In this document: positions 1 through 7,053 of the stretch, piece by piece | Position numbering within the stretch: the stretch's first letter is position 1 | Layout: the number at the start of each line of letters is the position of its first letter | DNA from: an uncultured Gemmiger sp. | Lineage (GTDB): Bacteria > Bacillota > Clostridia > Oscillospirales > Ruminococcaceae | Direction of reading: 5' to 3' | Length of the DNA stretch: 39,594 bases | Assembly: GCA_944382835.1 (NCBI GenBank) | Contig: CALWNP010000022.1 | Coordinates: forward strand, 1-39,594 | Translations under genes and position numbers: made by a program | Notes under the pieces: generated by a model | The model's database searches: none | What the model saw: only the letters and a program-made list of their open reading frames with translations | Told to the model about the DNA's origin: nothing

Positions 1-33
1 TATTCCATCATGATCGACATTAGTCTTTTTTCG

Positions 34-56
34 AACCACTCGCCTAGCGAGTGGTT
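34..56. repeat. Perfect 10-bp hairpin with 3-nt loop
   Basis: A perfect inverted repeat (AACCACTCGC, loop CTA, GCGAGTGGTT) lies just outside the spo0A terminator. A run of six T precedes it on the plus strand. The tract after it is only TTTTC on the plus strand and is A-rich on the minus strand, so it is not a typical intrinsic terminator on either strand. It may be a REP-like extragenic palindrome or the terminator of a gene left of the window; the sequence does not decide. Confidence 0.4.
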
Positions 57-65
57 TTCGGAACA

Positions 66-104
66 CAAAAAGCCGCCACCGCGCCCCAAAAGGCACAGTG
101 GCGG
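66..104 (-). terminator. Intrinsic terminator of spo0A
   Basis: On the minus strand CCGCCACTGTGCC pairs with GGCGCGGTGGCGG (plus 92-104 with 73-85) across a short loop and is followed by CTTTTTG. It starts about 28 nt after the spo0A stop codon. Confidence 0.8.
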
Positions 105-131
105 ATTGGCTTTGTCCGGAAAACATGCGGT

Positions 132-890
132 TCAGGCGCGACGGCGCTTGTCCAGCCGGATTTTGTCGGCAATCATGGCGATGAACTCGGAGTTGGTGGG
201 TTTGCCCCGCAGATTGTGGATGGTGTAGCCGAAATAGCTGTTGAGGGTATCCACATCGCCCCGGTCCCAGGCCACCTCGATGGCATGGCGGATGGCCCGC
301 TCCACCCGGGAGGCGGTTGTGCCGTTGCGCTTGGCAATCTCGGGGTACAGCCGCTTGGTGACGGCATTGATATATTCGTGGTCGTCGGTGGCCAGCAGGA
401 TGGCATCCCGCAGGAACTGATAGCCCTTGATGTGGGCGGGAACCCCGATCTGATGGAGAATCTCGGTCACGGTCAGCTCGTCGCTGTCCTGGGAGAAGGC
501 CTGGGGGTGCGCCGGGCCGCCCGCCGCCTTGAGCACACGGCTGACAAGAACGCTTTCGTCGAAGGGTTTGACAAAAAAGAAGGAGAAACCGCTGTCAAGA
601 AGCTCCTGCTCGATCTCCTCGCTTTGGAAGGCGCCGGTGACAAAAAAGGTGGTGTGGGTTCCCTTGGTGTTCTGGGCCTCGTAGCGCTGCTTGACAGTGA
701 TGGCGTCCAGATCCGGCATAAAAGCATCCAACAGGACCGCCTGGGGCTGGACTTCCAGTAGCGCTTTCAGCGCCTTGCCCCCATCCTTCTCACAGACAGT
801 CACATTGACCCCCTTGGCTTCCAGCGCCTGTTTGCACAGCGCCGTGACCTGCGCCCCGGTATCTGTCATCACAAACTTGATCTTGTCCAT
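132..890 (-). CDS. spo0A: Sporulation master response regulator Spo0A
   Basis: Phosphorelay-controlled DNA-binding regulator that switches cells toward sporulation and stationary-phase programmes. The product is 252 residues. The N-terminal receiver keeps the phosphoacceptor Asp55 (AVLLD) and the lysine of VKPFD, and the C-terminal effector domain has the diagnostic Spo0A blocks [18 protein letters not shown] and [14 protein letters not shown]. The start at 890 is chosen for homology (MDKIKF) and for a GAGGAG ribosome binding site about 9 nt upstream. The frame stays open to position 1241, but that stretch is polypurine and not Spo0A-like. Oddity: the usual Asp-Asp pair of the receiver acidic pocket is Asp10-Thr11. 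The gene follows spoIVB, the classic endospore-former arrangement. Identification is firm; it does not prove that the strain sporulates. Confidence 0.96.
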   Translation of the reverse strand: MDKIKFVMTDTGAQVTALCKQALEAKGVNVTVCEKDGGKALKALLEVQPQAVLLDAFMPDLDAITVKQRYEAQNTKGTHTTFFVTGAFQSEEIEQELLDSGFSFFFVKPFDESVLVSRVLKAAGGPAHPQAFSQDSDELTVTEILHQIGVPAHIKGYQFLRDAILLATDDHEYINAVTKRLYPEIAKRNGTTASRVERAIRHAIEVAWDRGDVDTLNSYFGYTIHNLRGKPTNSEFIAMIADKIRLDKRRRA

Positions 891-952
891 CGTTGATCGC
901 TCCTCGTATCCTATCAGTTTCAAACGGTTGTTTGTTTGTCTCAACGATGGAA

Positions 953-981
953 ATTTTACCATATTTTTCCATTTCCTGCAA
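953..981 (-). promoter_or_regulatory. Candidate housekeeping promoter of spo0A
   Basis: On the minus strand TTGCAG (plus 976-981) is followed by a 17-nt spacer and TAAAAT (plus 953-958) with an extended TG upstream of the -10. Transcription would begin near 946, giving a 5' leader of about 55 nt. A 0A-box-like CGTCGAA (6 of 7 to TGTCGAA) lies upstream at 1021-1027, compatible with autoregulation. This is sequence match only. Confidence 0.5.
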
Positions 982-1158
982 GGGTCAAATCCGATTTTCG
1001 TTCGCATTTTTTCCACGATGTTCGACGATTGCTGTGTGTTTTTCCCCTTCTTTCCCGGGATTTTGCCACGAAAGCCCTCTTTTTTCCCTTTTTCGCGGGT
1101 TTTCTTCCGTTTCCAGTGTTTCCTTTTGATGGAAGTTTTCTTCATTTCCCGGGGCAAC

Positions 1159-2373
1159 TCAGCCGGTGGTTGCGTCGGCCTTGGCCAGCATGGTCTGGGC
1201 GAAGATGCCATAGCCCCGGGTAGGGTCGTTGACCAGTACATGGGTCACCGCCCCCACCAGCCGCCCGTTCTGCAAGATCGGGCTGCCGCTCATCCCCTGC
1301 ACAATGCCGCCGGTGCTCTGCAGCAAGGCTTCGTCGGTCACCCGCACCTGCAGATTGCGATTGGGGTCACCGGCGGTCATGTTGACCCGCTCGATCCTGA
1401 CCGAATAATACTGGGGGGTGTTGCCGCTGATGGTGGTCAGGATCTGGGCATCCCCCAGCTCAATCTCCTGCATGTTGGCCACCGGCAGTTCCACCCCTTC
1501 CAGGCTGCCGGTCAGGCTGCCGTAGACCCCAGTGGTATCGTTGGCCAGCACGGTGCCCAACGCCGGCTGACCGCTGAACTCCCCTTTCAACTCGCCGGGG
1601 GCCCCGGCGGCCCCCCGCTGGTAGCCGGTGATCATCACTGGAACAATCTCCCCCGACAGGAGGGCGATGTCGGCGCCGGTGTCGTTGTCGCTGATGGCGT
1701 GACCCAGGCCGGCAAAGGTGTTGTTGAGGGGATCGGCAAAGGTCAGGGTCCCGATCCCCGCCGAGGAATCCCGCACCCAGACCCCCGCCCGCCAGGCACC
1801 GGTGTCGGCATCCTGGACCGGGGTCATCCGGGCGGTGTGCTGGGTGCCGTCCCGCAGATAGACAATCTCTAGGGGCTGGCCCCCAGCCTGGGTGATGGCG
1901 TCGGTCAGCTCCTCATTGTTGCGCACAGAATGTCCGCCCGCCGAGACAATCAGATCCCCCAGCCGCAGTCCCGCCTCCTTGGCGGGGTTTTCGGTGCCCA
2001 GGGCGGTGTACTGATCGGAAAAGGCCACCACCAGTGCCCCGTTGGAGAACATCTTGACCCCAAAGGGCGCTCCCGAAACCCGTACGGTCCGGCGCTCCGC
2101 CTGGACCGTACGAACCGTCTTGACCGGGATGGCGCCGAACAGGGCCAGGGTACAGTTGCCGCTGCTGTCCGCCACCGTGCTGCCCGCCTCGGCAGTTTCT
2201 TCGCCGCTGCGGGTCACCTGCAGCCAGGGCATGGTGCGGATGGTCAGGGTTTCCCCCGGTTGGACCTGAAAGGTATCGGGCAGTGAGGCGGCCATAGCCC
2301 ACAGCAAGCCCCCCAGCAGCAGGACGGCCGCCAAAGCCGCTGCGCCCCGCCGCAGTATTCGATTCCGGTGCAT
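1159..2373 (-). CDS. spoIVB: SpoIVB serine peptidase (PDZ plus S55)
   Basis: Forespore signalling protease that in Bacillus is secreted into the intermembrane space and triggers sigma-K activation. The chosen start gives 404 residues. It has an N-terminal membrane segment (about residues 12-30), a PDZ domain in the middle ([17 protein letters not shown]) and a C-terminal S55 peptidase domain with a histidine in FAGLGHAI and the serine in GMSGSPIL. An ATG at 2379 is also possible, but AGGAGG ends 1 nt before it and 7 nt before the ATG at 2373, so 2373 is preferred. No terminator separates it from spo0A, so read-through is likely. The length is close to that of B. subtilis SpoIVB (about 426). 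Confidence 0.93.
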   Translation of the reverse strand: MHRNRILRRGAAALAAVLLLGGLLWAMAASLPDTFQVQPGETLTIRTMPWLQVTRSGEETAEAGSTVADSSGNCTLALFGAIPVKTVRTVQAERRTVRVSGAPFGVKMFSNGALVVAFSDQYTALGTENPAKEAGLRLGDLIVSAGGHSVRNNEELTDAITQAGGQPLEIVYLRDGTQHTARMTPVQDADTGAWRAGVWVRDSSAGIGTLTFADPLNNTFAGLGHAISDNDTGADIALLSGEIVPVMITGYQRGAAGAPGELKGEFSGQPALGTVLANDTTGVYGSLTGSLEGVELPVANMQEIELGDAQILTTISGNTPQYYSVRIERVNMTAGDPNRNLQVRVTDEALLQSTGGIVQGMSGSPILQNGRLVGAVTHVLVNDPTRGYGIFAQTMLAKADATTG

Positions 2374-2393
2374 CTGCATCCCTCCTGCAACAC

Positions 2394-2422
2394 AGTATGC
2401 GCAATCCCGGGCGAATTATTGC
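2394..2422 (-). promoter_or_regulatory. Candidate sigma-G-like promoter of spoIVB
   Basis: On the minus strand GCAATA (plus 2417-2422), a 17-nt spacer and CATACT (plus 2394-2399) resemble a forespore sigma-G promoter (-10 near CATACTA). B. subtilis spoIVB is known to be under sigma-F/sigma-G. The predicted start near 2387 would sit right next to the Shine-Dalgarno sequence, which leaves a very short leader. Inference from motif match only. Confidence 0.3.
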
Positions 2423-2444
2423 AGAATTGGGTTGGCGGGGCATG

Positions 2445-2475
2445 GGAAAGGCCCGCGACCGGGGCCGCGGGCCTG
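2445..2475 (-). terminator. GC-rich hairpin downstream of glgB
   Basis: AGGCCCGCG (2449-2457) pairs perfectly with CGCGGGCCT (2466-2474). On the minus strand it is followed by only TTTCCC, so it is a weak-tract intrinsic terminator for glgB. It lies about 25 nt past the glgB stop. Confidence 0.55.
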
Positions 2476-2498
2476 TTGCTGTTTTGGGATGGGTCGGA

Positions 2499-4286
2499 TC
2501 ATTCCCCGGTCACAAACGCCACACCGGAAAAAGGTGCCAGCGTCATCTCAAAGCTGCCGTTTTTCTGGACCAGGGCATCCCGGTTTTCCGGATGGGTGCC
2601 GCCATAGGGCTGCCAGTCGGTGGACAGGACCGGGCGGAGCAGCTCCCCCTCGGTGGCAGGCAGCTCGTACCGCTGTTCCCGGTCGGACAGATTGAAGACA
2701 AAGACCATCCGCTCCTCCCGGCAGCGCCGCTCAAAGGTATAGAGACAGCGCGCCTCCTGGTGGCAGTCCAGCCAGGCGAACCCCTGCCGCTGGTAATCTG
2801 CCCGGTAGAAAGCGGGATGGGTCAGGTAGAGGCGGTTCAGATCACAGATGAAATGGTAGAACCCATCATGAATGGGATATTGCCGCAGCAGCCAGTCCTG
2901 CTGGCGGTTTTCGTCCCATTCCCGCAGCTGGCCGATCTCGTTGCCCATAAAGTTGAGCTTTTTGCCCGGGTGGGCCATCATGTACAGATACAGCGTCCGC
3001 GCCTGGGGGAATTTGCGGTCATAGTCCCCGTTCATCTTTTGCAGGATGGTGGCTTTGCCGTGGACCACCTCATCGTGGGAGAAGGGCAGCAGATACCGCT
3101 CGCTGGCAAAATACATCATCGAGAAGGTAAGTTTGTGGTAGTTCTGCGGCCGCTGGGCCGGATCCATCTGGAAGAGGGACAGGGTATCGTGCATCCAGCC
3201 CAGATCCCATTTGTAGTCAAACCCCAGACCACCCTCGGCCACCGGCCGGGTGACTCCTTCATACTGGGAGGAATCCTCGGCAATCAGAAGGGCCTGGGGT
3301 TCCCGGGCCTTGAGGCCGGCGTTGATGGTCTGCAAAAACCGGATGGCGGCACGGTTTTCTCCCCGGGCGGGGTTGCCCTGCCAGTAGATCAGGTTGCTGA
3401 CCGCGTCAAACCGCAGCCCGTCAAAGTGAAACTCCCGCAGCCAGTACAGCGCCGCCGATTGCAGAAAGCTGCGCACCTCTCCCCGGGAGTGCATGAAGTT
3501 GCAGCTGCCCCACTGGCTGTACCCCACATCCTGGCTGGGATACTCGTAGAGGGAGGTGCCGTCATACTGCCACAGGGCAAAGTCATCCACCGCAAAATGG
3601 GTGGGCACAAAGTCCAGGATGACCCCGATCTCCTGCCGGTGGCAGCAGTCGATGAGATAGCGCAGATCGTCGGGTGTTCCGTAGCGGGCGGTGGGGCTGA
3701 AAAAACCGGTGCTCTGGTACCCCCAGGAGGCATCACAGGGGTGCTCTGTGAGAGGCAGCAATTCCAGATAATTGTACCCCGCCTCCCGCAGATAACCCGG
3801 CAGCAGTTCCGCCAGTTCCCGGTAGCTGTACCAGCAGTCCGGCTCATCGGAGGGACGCCGCCAGGACCCCAGATGGACCTCATAGATGTTCAGCGGCCGG
3901 TCATAGGCCGCCGAGCGCCGGCGCATCCAGCCCTCGTCCCCGAACCGATACCCCGTCAGCGGCCAGATCACCGAGGCATTTCCGGGCCGCCTTTCACTGA
4001 AAAAGCCGTAGGGGTCACAGCGGTCCAGCACCCGGCCATCCTTGCCGGTGATCCGGTATTTGTACCGCATACCGGGCCGGGCGTCGGAGATCTGGACTTC
4101 CCAGAAATTGCCGTCATAGACCTTGTGCAGCGGGGTTTCCTGCCAGTCGTTGAAATCCCCGATCACCGCAATGGCCCGGGCGCCGGGGGCAAAGGTGCGG
4201 AACACCGTCCCCTCCCCTTCCGGATGGGCCCCCAGGTGCCGGTATGCCTCAAAGGATTCGCCCAGATAAAAGCTGTAAAAATCCAT
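2499..4286 (-). CDS. glgB: 1,4-alpha-glucan branching enzyme
   Basis: Transfers alpha-1,4-glucan segments to form alpha-1,6 branches in glycogen; cytoplasmic. The product is 595 residues, slightly short for GlgB. A CBM48-like N-terminal domain (about 20-105) precedes a GH13 barrel with the canonical regions: nucleophile Asp294 in DGLRFDAV, acid/base Glu337 in LLIAEDSS, and Asp405 in LPFSHDEVVHG. The start at 4286 is supported by AGGAGG 6 nt upstream; the frame stays open beyond it only because of GC bias. No other glycogen genes are nearby. It is divergent from a TetR regulator whose promoter region it shares, so regulation by that protein is plausible. Confidence 0.96.
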   Translation of the reverse strand: MDFYSFYLGESFEAYRHLGAHPEGEGTVFRTFAPGARAIAVIGDFNDWQETPLHKVYDGNFWEVQISDARPGMRYKYRITGKDGRVLDRCDPYGFFSERRPGNASVIWPLTGYRFGDEGWMRRRSAAYDRPLNIYEVHLGSWRRPSDEPDCWYSYRELAELLPGYLREAGYNYLELLPLTEHPCDASWGYQSTGFFSPTARYGTPDDLRYLIDCCHRQEIGVILDFVPTHFAVDDFALWQYDGTSLYEYPSQDVGYSQWGSCNFMHSRGEVRSFLQSAALYWLREFHFDGLRFDAVSNLIYWQGNPARGENRAAIRFLQTINAGLKAREPQALLIAEDSSQYEGVTRPVAEGGLGFDYKWDLGWMHDTLSLFQMDPAQRPQNYHKLTFSMMYFASERYLLPFSHDEVVHGKATILQKMNGDYDRKFPQARTLYLYMMAHPGKKLNFMGNEIGQLREWDENRQQDWLLRQYPIHDGFYHFICDLNRLYLTHPAFYRADYQRQGFAWLDCHQEARCLYTFERRCREERMVFVFNLSDREQRYELPATEGELLRPVLSTDWQPYGGTHPENRDALVQKNGSFEMTLAPFSGVAFVTGE

Positions 4287-4304
4287 GGTCGGCCTCCTTT
4301 TTTG

Positions 4305-4365
4305 TGGACACAAGTTGTTTTTCCTGGTATACTCCCAGTATAGCAACCGGCATTGCCGCTGGCTA
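4305..4365. promoter_or_regulatory. Divergent glgB/tetR promoters on one palindrome
   Basis: The 15-bp palindrome TATACTCCCAGTATA (4328-4342) supplies a -10 hexamer, TATACT, to both strands. On the plus strand TGGACA (4305-4310) lies 17 nt upstream of TATACT, giving a promoter for tetR. On the minus strand TAGCCA (plus 4360-4365) lies 17 nt upstream of its own TATACT, giving a promoter for glgB. The dyad is also a reasonable operator for the TetR protein. Hexamers and spacing are direct observations; operator function is inference. Confidence 0.6.
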
Positions 4366-4433
4366 TCACCGGTTTGCGCCAACCGTCTGAAAAGCAACTC
4401 TTTGCCGAAACTGTCGGAAAACGGGAGGTTCCC

Positions 4434-4976
4434 ATGGACATCCGGGTGCACAAGACCAAGCGCAGCATCTTCAACGCCTTTTTGCAGCTGCGTGCCACAA
4501 AACCGCTGGAAAAGATCTCGGTGCGGGAATTGTGCCAGACCGCCCAGATCAACAAGTCCACCTTCTACAAATATTACGCCGACCTCTATGACCTGTCGGA
4601 TCAGATGGAATCCCAGGTCATTGACCAGATTGTGGCCAACCTGGCCCACCCCGAAGCCATTGTGGAGGATCCCGGGACCTTTACCCGGGAGCTGACCCTG
4701 GCCTGTTCCTCCCAATCGGTGCTGATTAACGCCCTCTTTTCGGGCAACCGGCGGGAAAAGCTGGTGGTCAAGCTGCGCAACGCCATCAAGGAGCTGCTGT
4801 TTCAGAATCATCCCGACTACCGGGACAACGACGCCATCCATATTTATCTGACCTACGCGGTGTTTGGCGGATACTACGCCATGTCGGAATGCAAGGAATA
4901 CGACCGGCAGAGGGTCTGTGCCGTGCTGGAGGAAATTCTGGAAACCTCCTCCCGCCTGCTGCTGGAAAAATGGTAA
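4434..4976 (+). CDS. TetR/AcrR family transcriptional regulator
   Basis: The product is 180 residues. The N-terminal helix-turn-helix is typical of TetR proteins: TKRSIFNAFLQL, then ISVRELCQTAQINKSTFYKYY, followed by an all-helical ligand/dimer domain of the kind seen in DhaS-like regulators. The start is ATG 4434 behind GGGAGG; an upstream ATG at 4353 in the same frame lies inside the promoter palindrome region and has no ribosome binding site. It is divergent from glgB across 147 nt with overlapping promoters, so autoregulation and control of glgB are the simplest hypotheses. The ligand is unknown. Confidence 0.9.
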   Translation: MDIRVHKTKRSIFNAFLQLRATKPLEKISVRELCQTAQINKSTFYKYYADLYDLSDQMESQVIDQIVANLAHPEAIVEDPGTFTRELTLACSSQSVLINALFSGNRREKLVVKLRNAIKELLFQNHPDYRDNDAIHIYLTYAVFGGYYAMSECKEYDRQRVCAVLEEILETSSRLLLEKW

Positions 4977-4980
4977 GACA

Positions 4981-5019
4981 AAACGGGGAGGGATGCCGCG
5001 ATGGCGTCCCTCCCCGTTT
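4981..5019. terminator. Bidirectional terminator between tetR and yczE-like gene
   Basis: AAACGGGGAGGGATGCC (4981-4997) pairs with GGCGTCCCTCCCCGTTT (5003-5019) with one mismatch. On the minus strand it is followed by TGTCTT after the stem T's, the better U-tract, so it mainly ends the yczE-like transcript. It also stands just after the tetR stop. Confidence 0.75.
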
Positions 5020-5036
5020 CAAGTTGGATTGGTATT

Positions 5037-5687
5037 TCAGTTGAGATAGCGCTGGGCAAAGCGGCGCATGGGTTTGTTGACCTGCCGGGCGGTGAGTCCT
5101 ACAAAGATGGCCGCGGCCACGGTGCCCTCCCGCACCCCTTCCAGCTGGTGCAAAAAGAGCAGCGAAAGAGTGCTGGCGATGACCACCAGGGTGGCATCAA
5201 AGCCGATCTTCACATTGGCGAACTTGAGGGGGAAGGTCTTGCAGATGGCCAGCACCATGCCCTCGCCGGCCAGGGTCACCACATTGGCGGTGACCTCAAA
5301 ACTGACCCCCACGCCCACCAGCAGGATGCCCACCACGCAGAGCACCCACCGCATGGGGTAGGACTGGAACTGGATGCCCTGGATGGCCCAGACGCTGAAA
5401 TCGGTCAGGCTGCCGAAGATCAGGGCCACCGGCAGCTGGATCAGCTGGATGGGGTCGTACCGGCGGCGCAGCAGCAGGATCTGCAGCAAAATCAGCACCA
5501 CATGCATCATGATGGTGGTGGTGCCCACCGTAAAGGGGGTCAGCAGGCTAAGTACATAGGGCAGGCTGGAGATGGGCGAGGTGCCCAGCCCCGCTTTGAT
5601 GGAAAAGGCCACCCCGAAGGCCATGATGGTCAGCCCCACACAGAGCAGCAGATAGCGTTTGACCAGGGACAATGTTTTTGTTTTCAT
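5037..5687 (-). CDS. YczE/YyaS/YitT-family membrane protein
   Basis: A 216-residue polytopic integral membrane protein with about five to six hydrophobic helices. The N-terminal block GLTIMAFGVAFSIKAGLGTSP is typical of the YczE/YitT group (DUF6198-like). The biochemical role of this family is not established. The start ATG at 5687 overlaps the stop of the upstream marR gene in an ATGA arrangement and has AGGAG 8 nt upstream, inside marR. A GTG at 5696 in the same frame directly abuts that Shine-Dalgarno sequence and is unlikely. Translational coupling implies that the MarR protein controls its own operon and this membrane protein. Confidence 0.85.
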   Translation of the reverse strand: MKTKTLSLVKRYLLLCVGLTIMAFGVAFSIKAGLGTSPISSLPYVLSLLTPFTVGTTTIMMHVVLILLQILLLRRRYDPIQLIQLPVALIFGSLTDFSVWAIQGIQFQSYPMRWVLCVVGILLVGVGVSFEVTANVVTLAGEGMVLAICKTFPLKFANVKIGFDATLVVIASTLSLLFLHQLEGVREGTVAAAIFVGLTARQVNKPMRRFAQRYLN

Positions 5688-6118
5688 GGATTCCACTCCT
5701 CGTTTTCGGTTGTCACGGCGGCACAGACCCGCTCCAGCAGGGTGCGGAGCTGCTGCTGTTCCTCCGGCGTCAGGGCAGCGGTGGCCCGGGCATCGGCCCG
5801 GCGGAAGATCTGCTGCATCTGCAGGGCCTTCTCCCTTCCCCGCTCGGTGAGCGAGACGTAGAGGGACCGGCGGTTGCCCGCCCGCTGGGCACGACAGACC
5901 AGCCCGTCCCGTTCCATCCGGGTCAGGATACTGCCCACCGTGGCCTGTTCAATTTCACAAAACCGGGCGATGGACTTCTGGTTGCTCTCGCCGCAGGCCA
6001 GCAGGCATTCCAGAACCTTGGGCTGGCCCGAAGACAACCCCAGGGCCGCCGCCTGACCCATGATCCGCCGGTTGAGGTTGGTGTGGGTCTTCATCAGCAG
6101 ATAGTGGAGCTGTTCCAT
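5684..6118 (-). CDS. MarR family transcriptional regulator
   Basis: A 144-residue winged-helix regulator. Visible are a DNA-binding core (GQPKVLECLLACGESNQKSIARF, then ATVGSILTRMERDGLV) and the wing RAGNRRSLYVSLTERGRE, with helical ends for dimerisation. The start at 6118 has AGGAGG 7 nt upstream. It is the first gene of a two-gene operon with the YczE-type membrane protein, which it overlaps by 4 nt. An AT-rich inverted repeat at 6133-6169, directly upstream, is the likely autoregulatory operator. The ligand is unknown. Confidence 0.93.
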   Translation of the reverse strand: MEQLHYLLMKTHTNLNRRIMGQAAALGLSSGQPKVLECLLACGESNQKSIARFCEIEQATVGSILTRMERDGLVCRAQRAGNRRSLYVSLTERGREKALQMQQIFRRADARATAALTPEEQQQLRTLLERVCAAVTTENEEWNP

Positions 6119-6132
6119 GCCGTTCCTCCTGA

Positions 6133-6169
6133 ATAATAAGTATTCTAACTATAACAATGCTTATTATAG
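6133..6169 (-). promoter_or_regulatory. AT-rich inverted repeat, candidate MarR operator
   Basis: AATAATAAGTATT (6133-6145) and AATGCTTATTATA (6157-6169) are inverted copies matching at 11 of 13 positions around an 11-nt centre, just upstream of the marR ribosome binding site. The region is very AT-rich compared with its surroundings and must contain the marR promoter. Operator function is inferred from position and symmetry. Confidence 0.55.
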
Positions 6170-6210
6170 TCTCTTTGCCGGCCCTGTCAAGCGGGTTTTG
6201 CCCCGCCGTT

Positions 6211-6239
6211 TGTCTTTCCGCCCCGCCGGGAGTATAATG
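6211..6239 (+). promoter_or_regulatory. Sigma-70-type promoter of ogt-like gene
   Basis: TTGTCT (6211-6216), a 17-nt spacer and TATAAT (6234-6239). It lies 29 nt upstream of the start codon at 6269. Confidence 0.7.
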
Positions 6240-6268
6240 AGAAAAAACCATGGAGGAGAGGCAGAGCA

Positions 6269-6790
6269 ATGACCCACCAGACAACCGCCGGTTTCCCGCA
6301 CGGGCAGTTTGTGATGCACTACCAAAGCCCGCTGGGCGGGATCACCGCGGCGGGCACCCCGGACCGGCTGTGGGGGCTGTGGTGGGACGGCCAGCGCTAT
6401 TTCGGCGCCGGGCTGTCCCCCGACGCCCGGGAGGCCGACACCCCGGTGTTCCGGCAGCTGCGGTGCTGGCTGGACCTCTACTTTGCCGGGCAGATTCCCG
6501 GCCCGCCTCCGCCCCTGCTGCTGCGGGGGACTGCCTTTCAGAAACAGGTCTGGGCCGCCCTGGGGCAGATCCCCTACGGCGAAACCCTTTGCTATGCCGA
6601 ACTGGCGGCCCGGCTGGGGCGCCCCACCGCCGCCCGGGCGGTGGGAACGGCGGTGGGGCACAACCCGCTGTCGCTGCTGCTGCCCTGCCACCGGGTGGTG
6701 GGCAGCGGGGGCCGTCTGACCGGCTATGCCGGCGGGCTGGACCGCAAGGCAGCCCTGCTGGCACTGGAGCAGCGAACCCTGCACCGCTGA
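6269..6790 (+). CDS. ogt: Methylated-DNA--protein-cysteine methyltransferase
   Basis: Suicide repair protein that takes the alkyl group from O6-alkylguanine onto a cysteine. It has 173 residues and the standard C-terminal domain: FQKQVWAALGQIPYGETLCYAELA, then the invariant PCHRVV motif with acceptor Cys140, then GRLTGYAGGLDRK. There is no Ada-type N-terminal domain, so it is the Ogt/MGMT form. A GGAGGAG ribosome binding site precedes the ATG. It is a single gene with its own promoter and a strong hairpin after the stop. Confidence 0.95.
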   Translation: MTHQTTAGFPHGQFVMHYQSPLGGITAAGTPDRLWGLWWDGQRYFGAGLSPDAREADTPVFRQLRCWLDLYFAGQIPGPPPPLLLRGTAFQKQVWAALGQIPYGETLCYAELAARLGRPTAARAVGTAVGHNPLSLLLPCHRVVGSGGRLTGYAGGLDRKAALLALEQRTLHR

Positions 6791-6807
6791 GATTCCGGGC
6801 ATACGGA

Positions 6808-6843
6808 AAGCGGCGTACCGGTCCCTGTTCCGGTACGCCGCTT
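6808..6843 (+). terminator. 14-bp perfect hairpin after ogt
   Basis: AAGCGGCGTACCGG (6808-6821) pairs perfectly with CCGGTACGCCGCTT (6830-6843) 17 nt past the ogt stop. No U-tract follows, so termination may be incomplete, or the element may act as a 3' stability hairpin. Confidence 0.5.
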
Positions 6844-6877
6844 ATCCTGAAAAAGAAGACAAGAGAAAGAGGAGTGG

Positions 6878-6961
6878 ATGAAAAAAGATAGGTTCCGTTC
6901 CTCGGACCCCTGTTCCGGCGGGCTCCCTGTTTCCTGCCGGTATTCCTTGGAACATCTTTAG
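6878..6961 (+). CDS. Possible 27-residue peptide
   Basis: ATG at 6878 follows AGAGGAG closely and opens a 27-codon frame ending in TAG at 6961. The peptide begins MKKDRF and has two cysteines (residues 12 and 20). It lies between the ogt hairpin and queH with no clear promoter of its own. I do not recognise it; it may be chance. The rest of the 6844-7053 gap shows no clear promoter or RNA motif to me. Confidence 0.2.
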   Translation: MKKDRFRSSDPCSGGLPVSCRYSLEHL

Positions 6962-7053
6962 GATACCCGGGAATTGTGACAAAAGAGTGACAGACTTTTC
7001 AAGAAATTACGAAAGAAATTTGAAGGATTTGCAAAGTCCCAAAGGAGTTTTCC

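Noticed and set aside
2397-4343. A 648-codon frame antisense to glgB
   Set aside because: Shadow frame without motifs; its end runs through the divergent promoter palindrome.
4353-4433. Longer TetR protein starting at ATG 4353
   Set aside because: The extension has no ribosome binding site, starts inside the glgB promoter region and is not typical of the family; ATG 4434 has GGGAGG.
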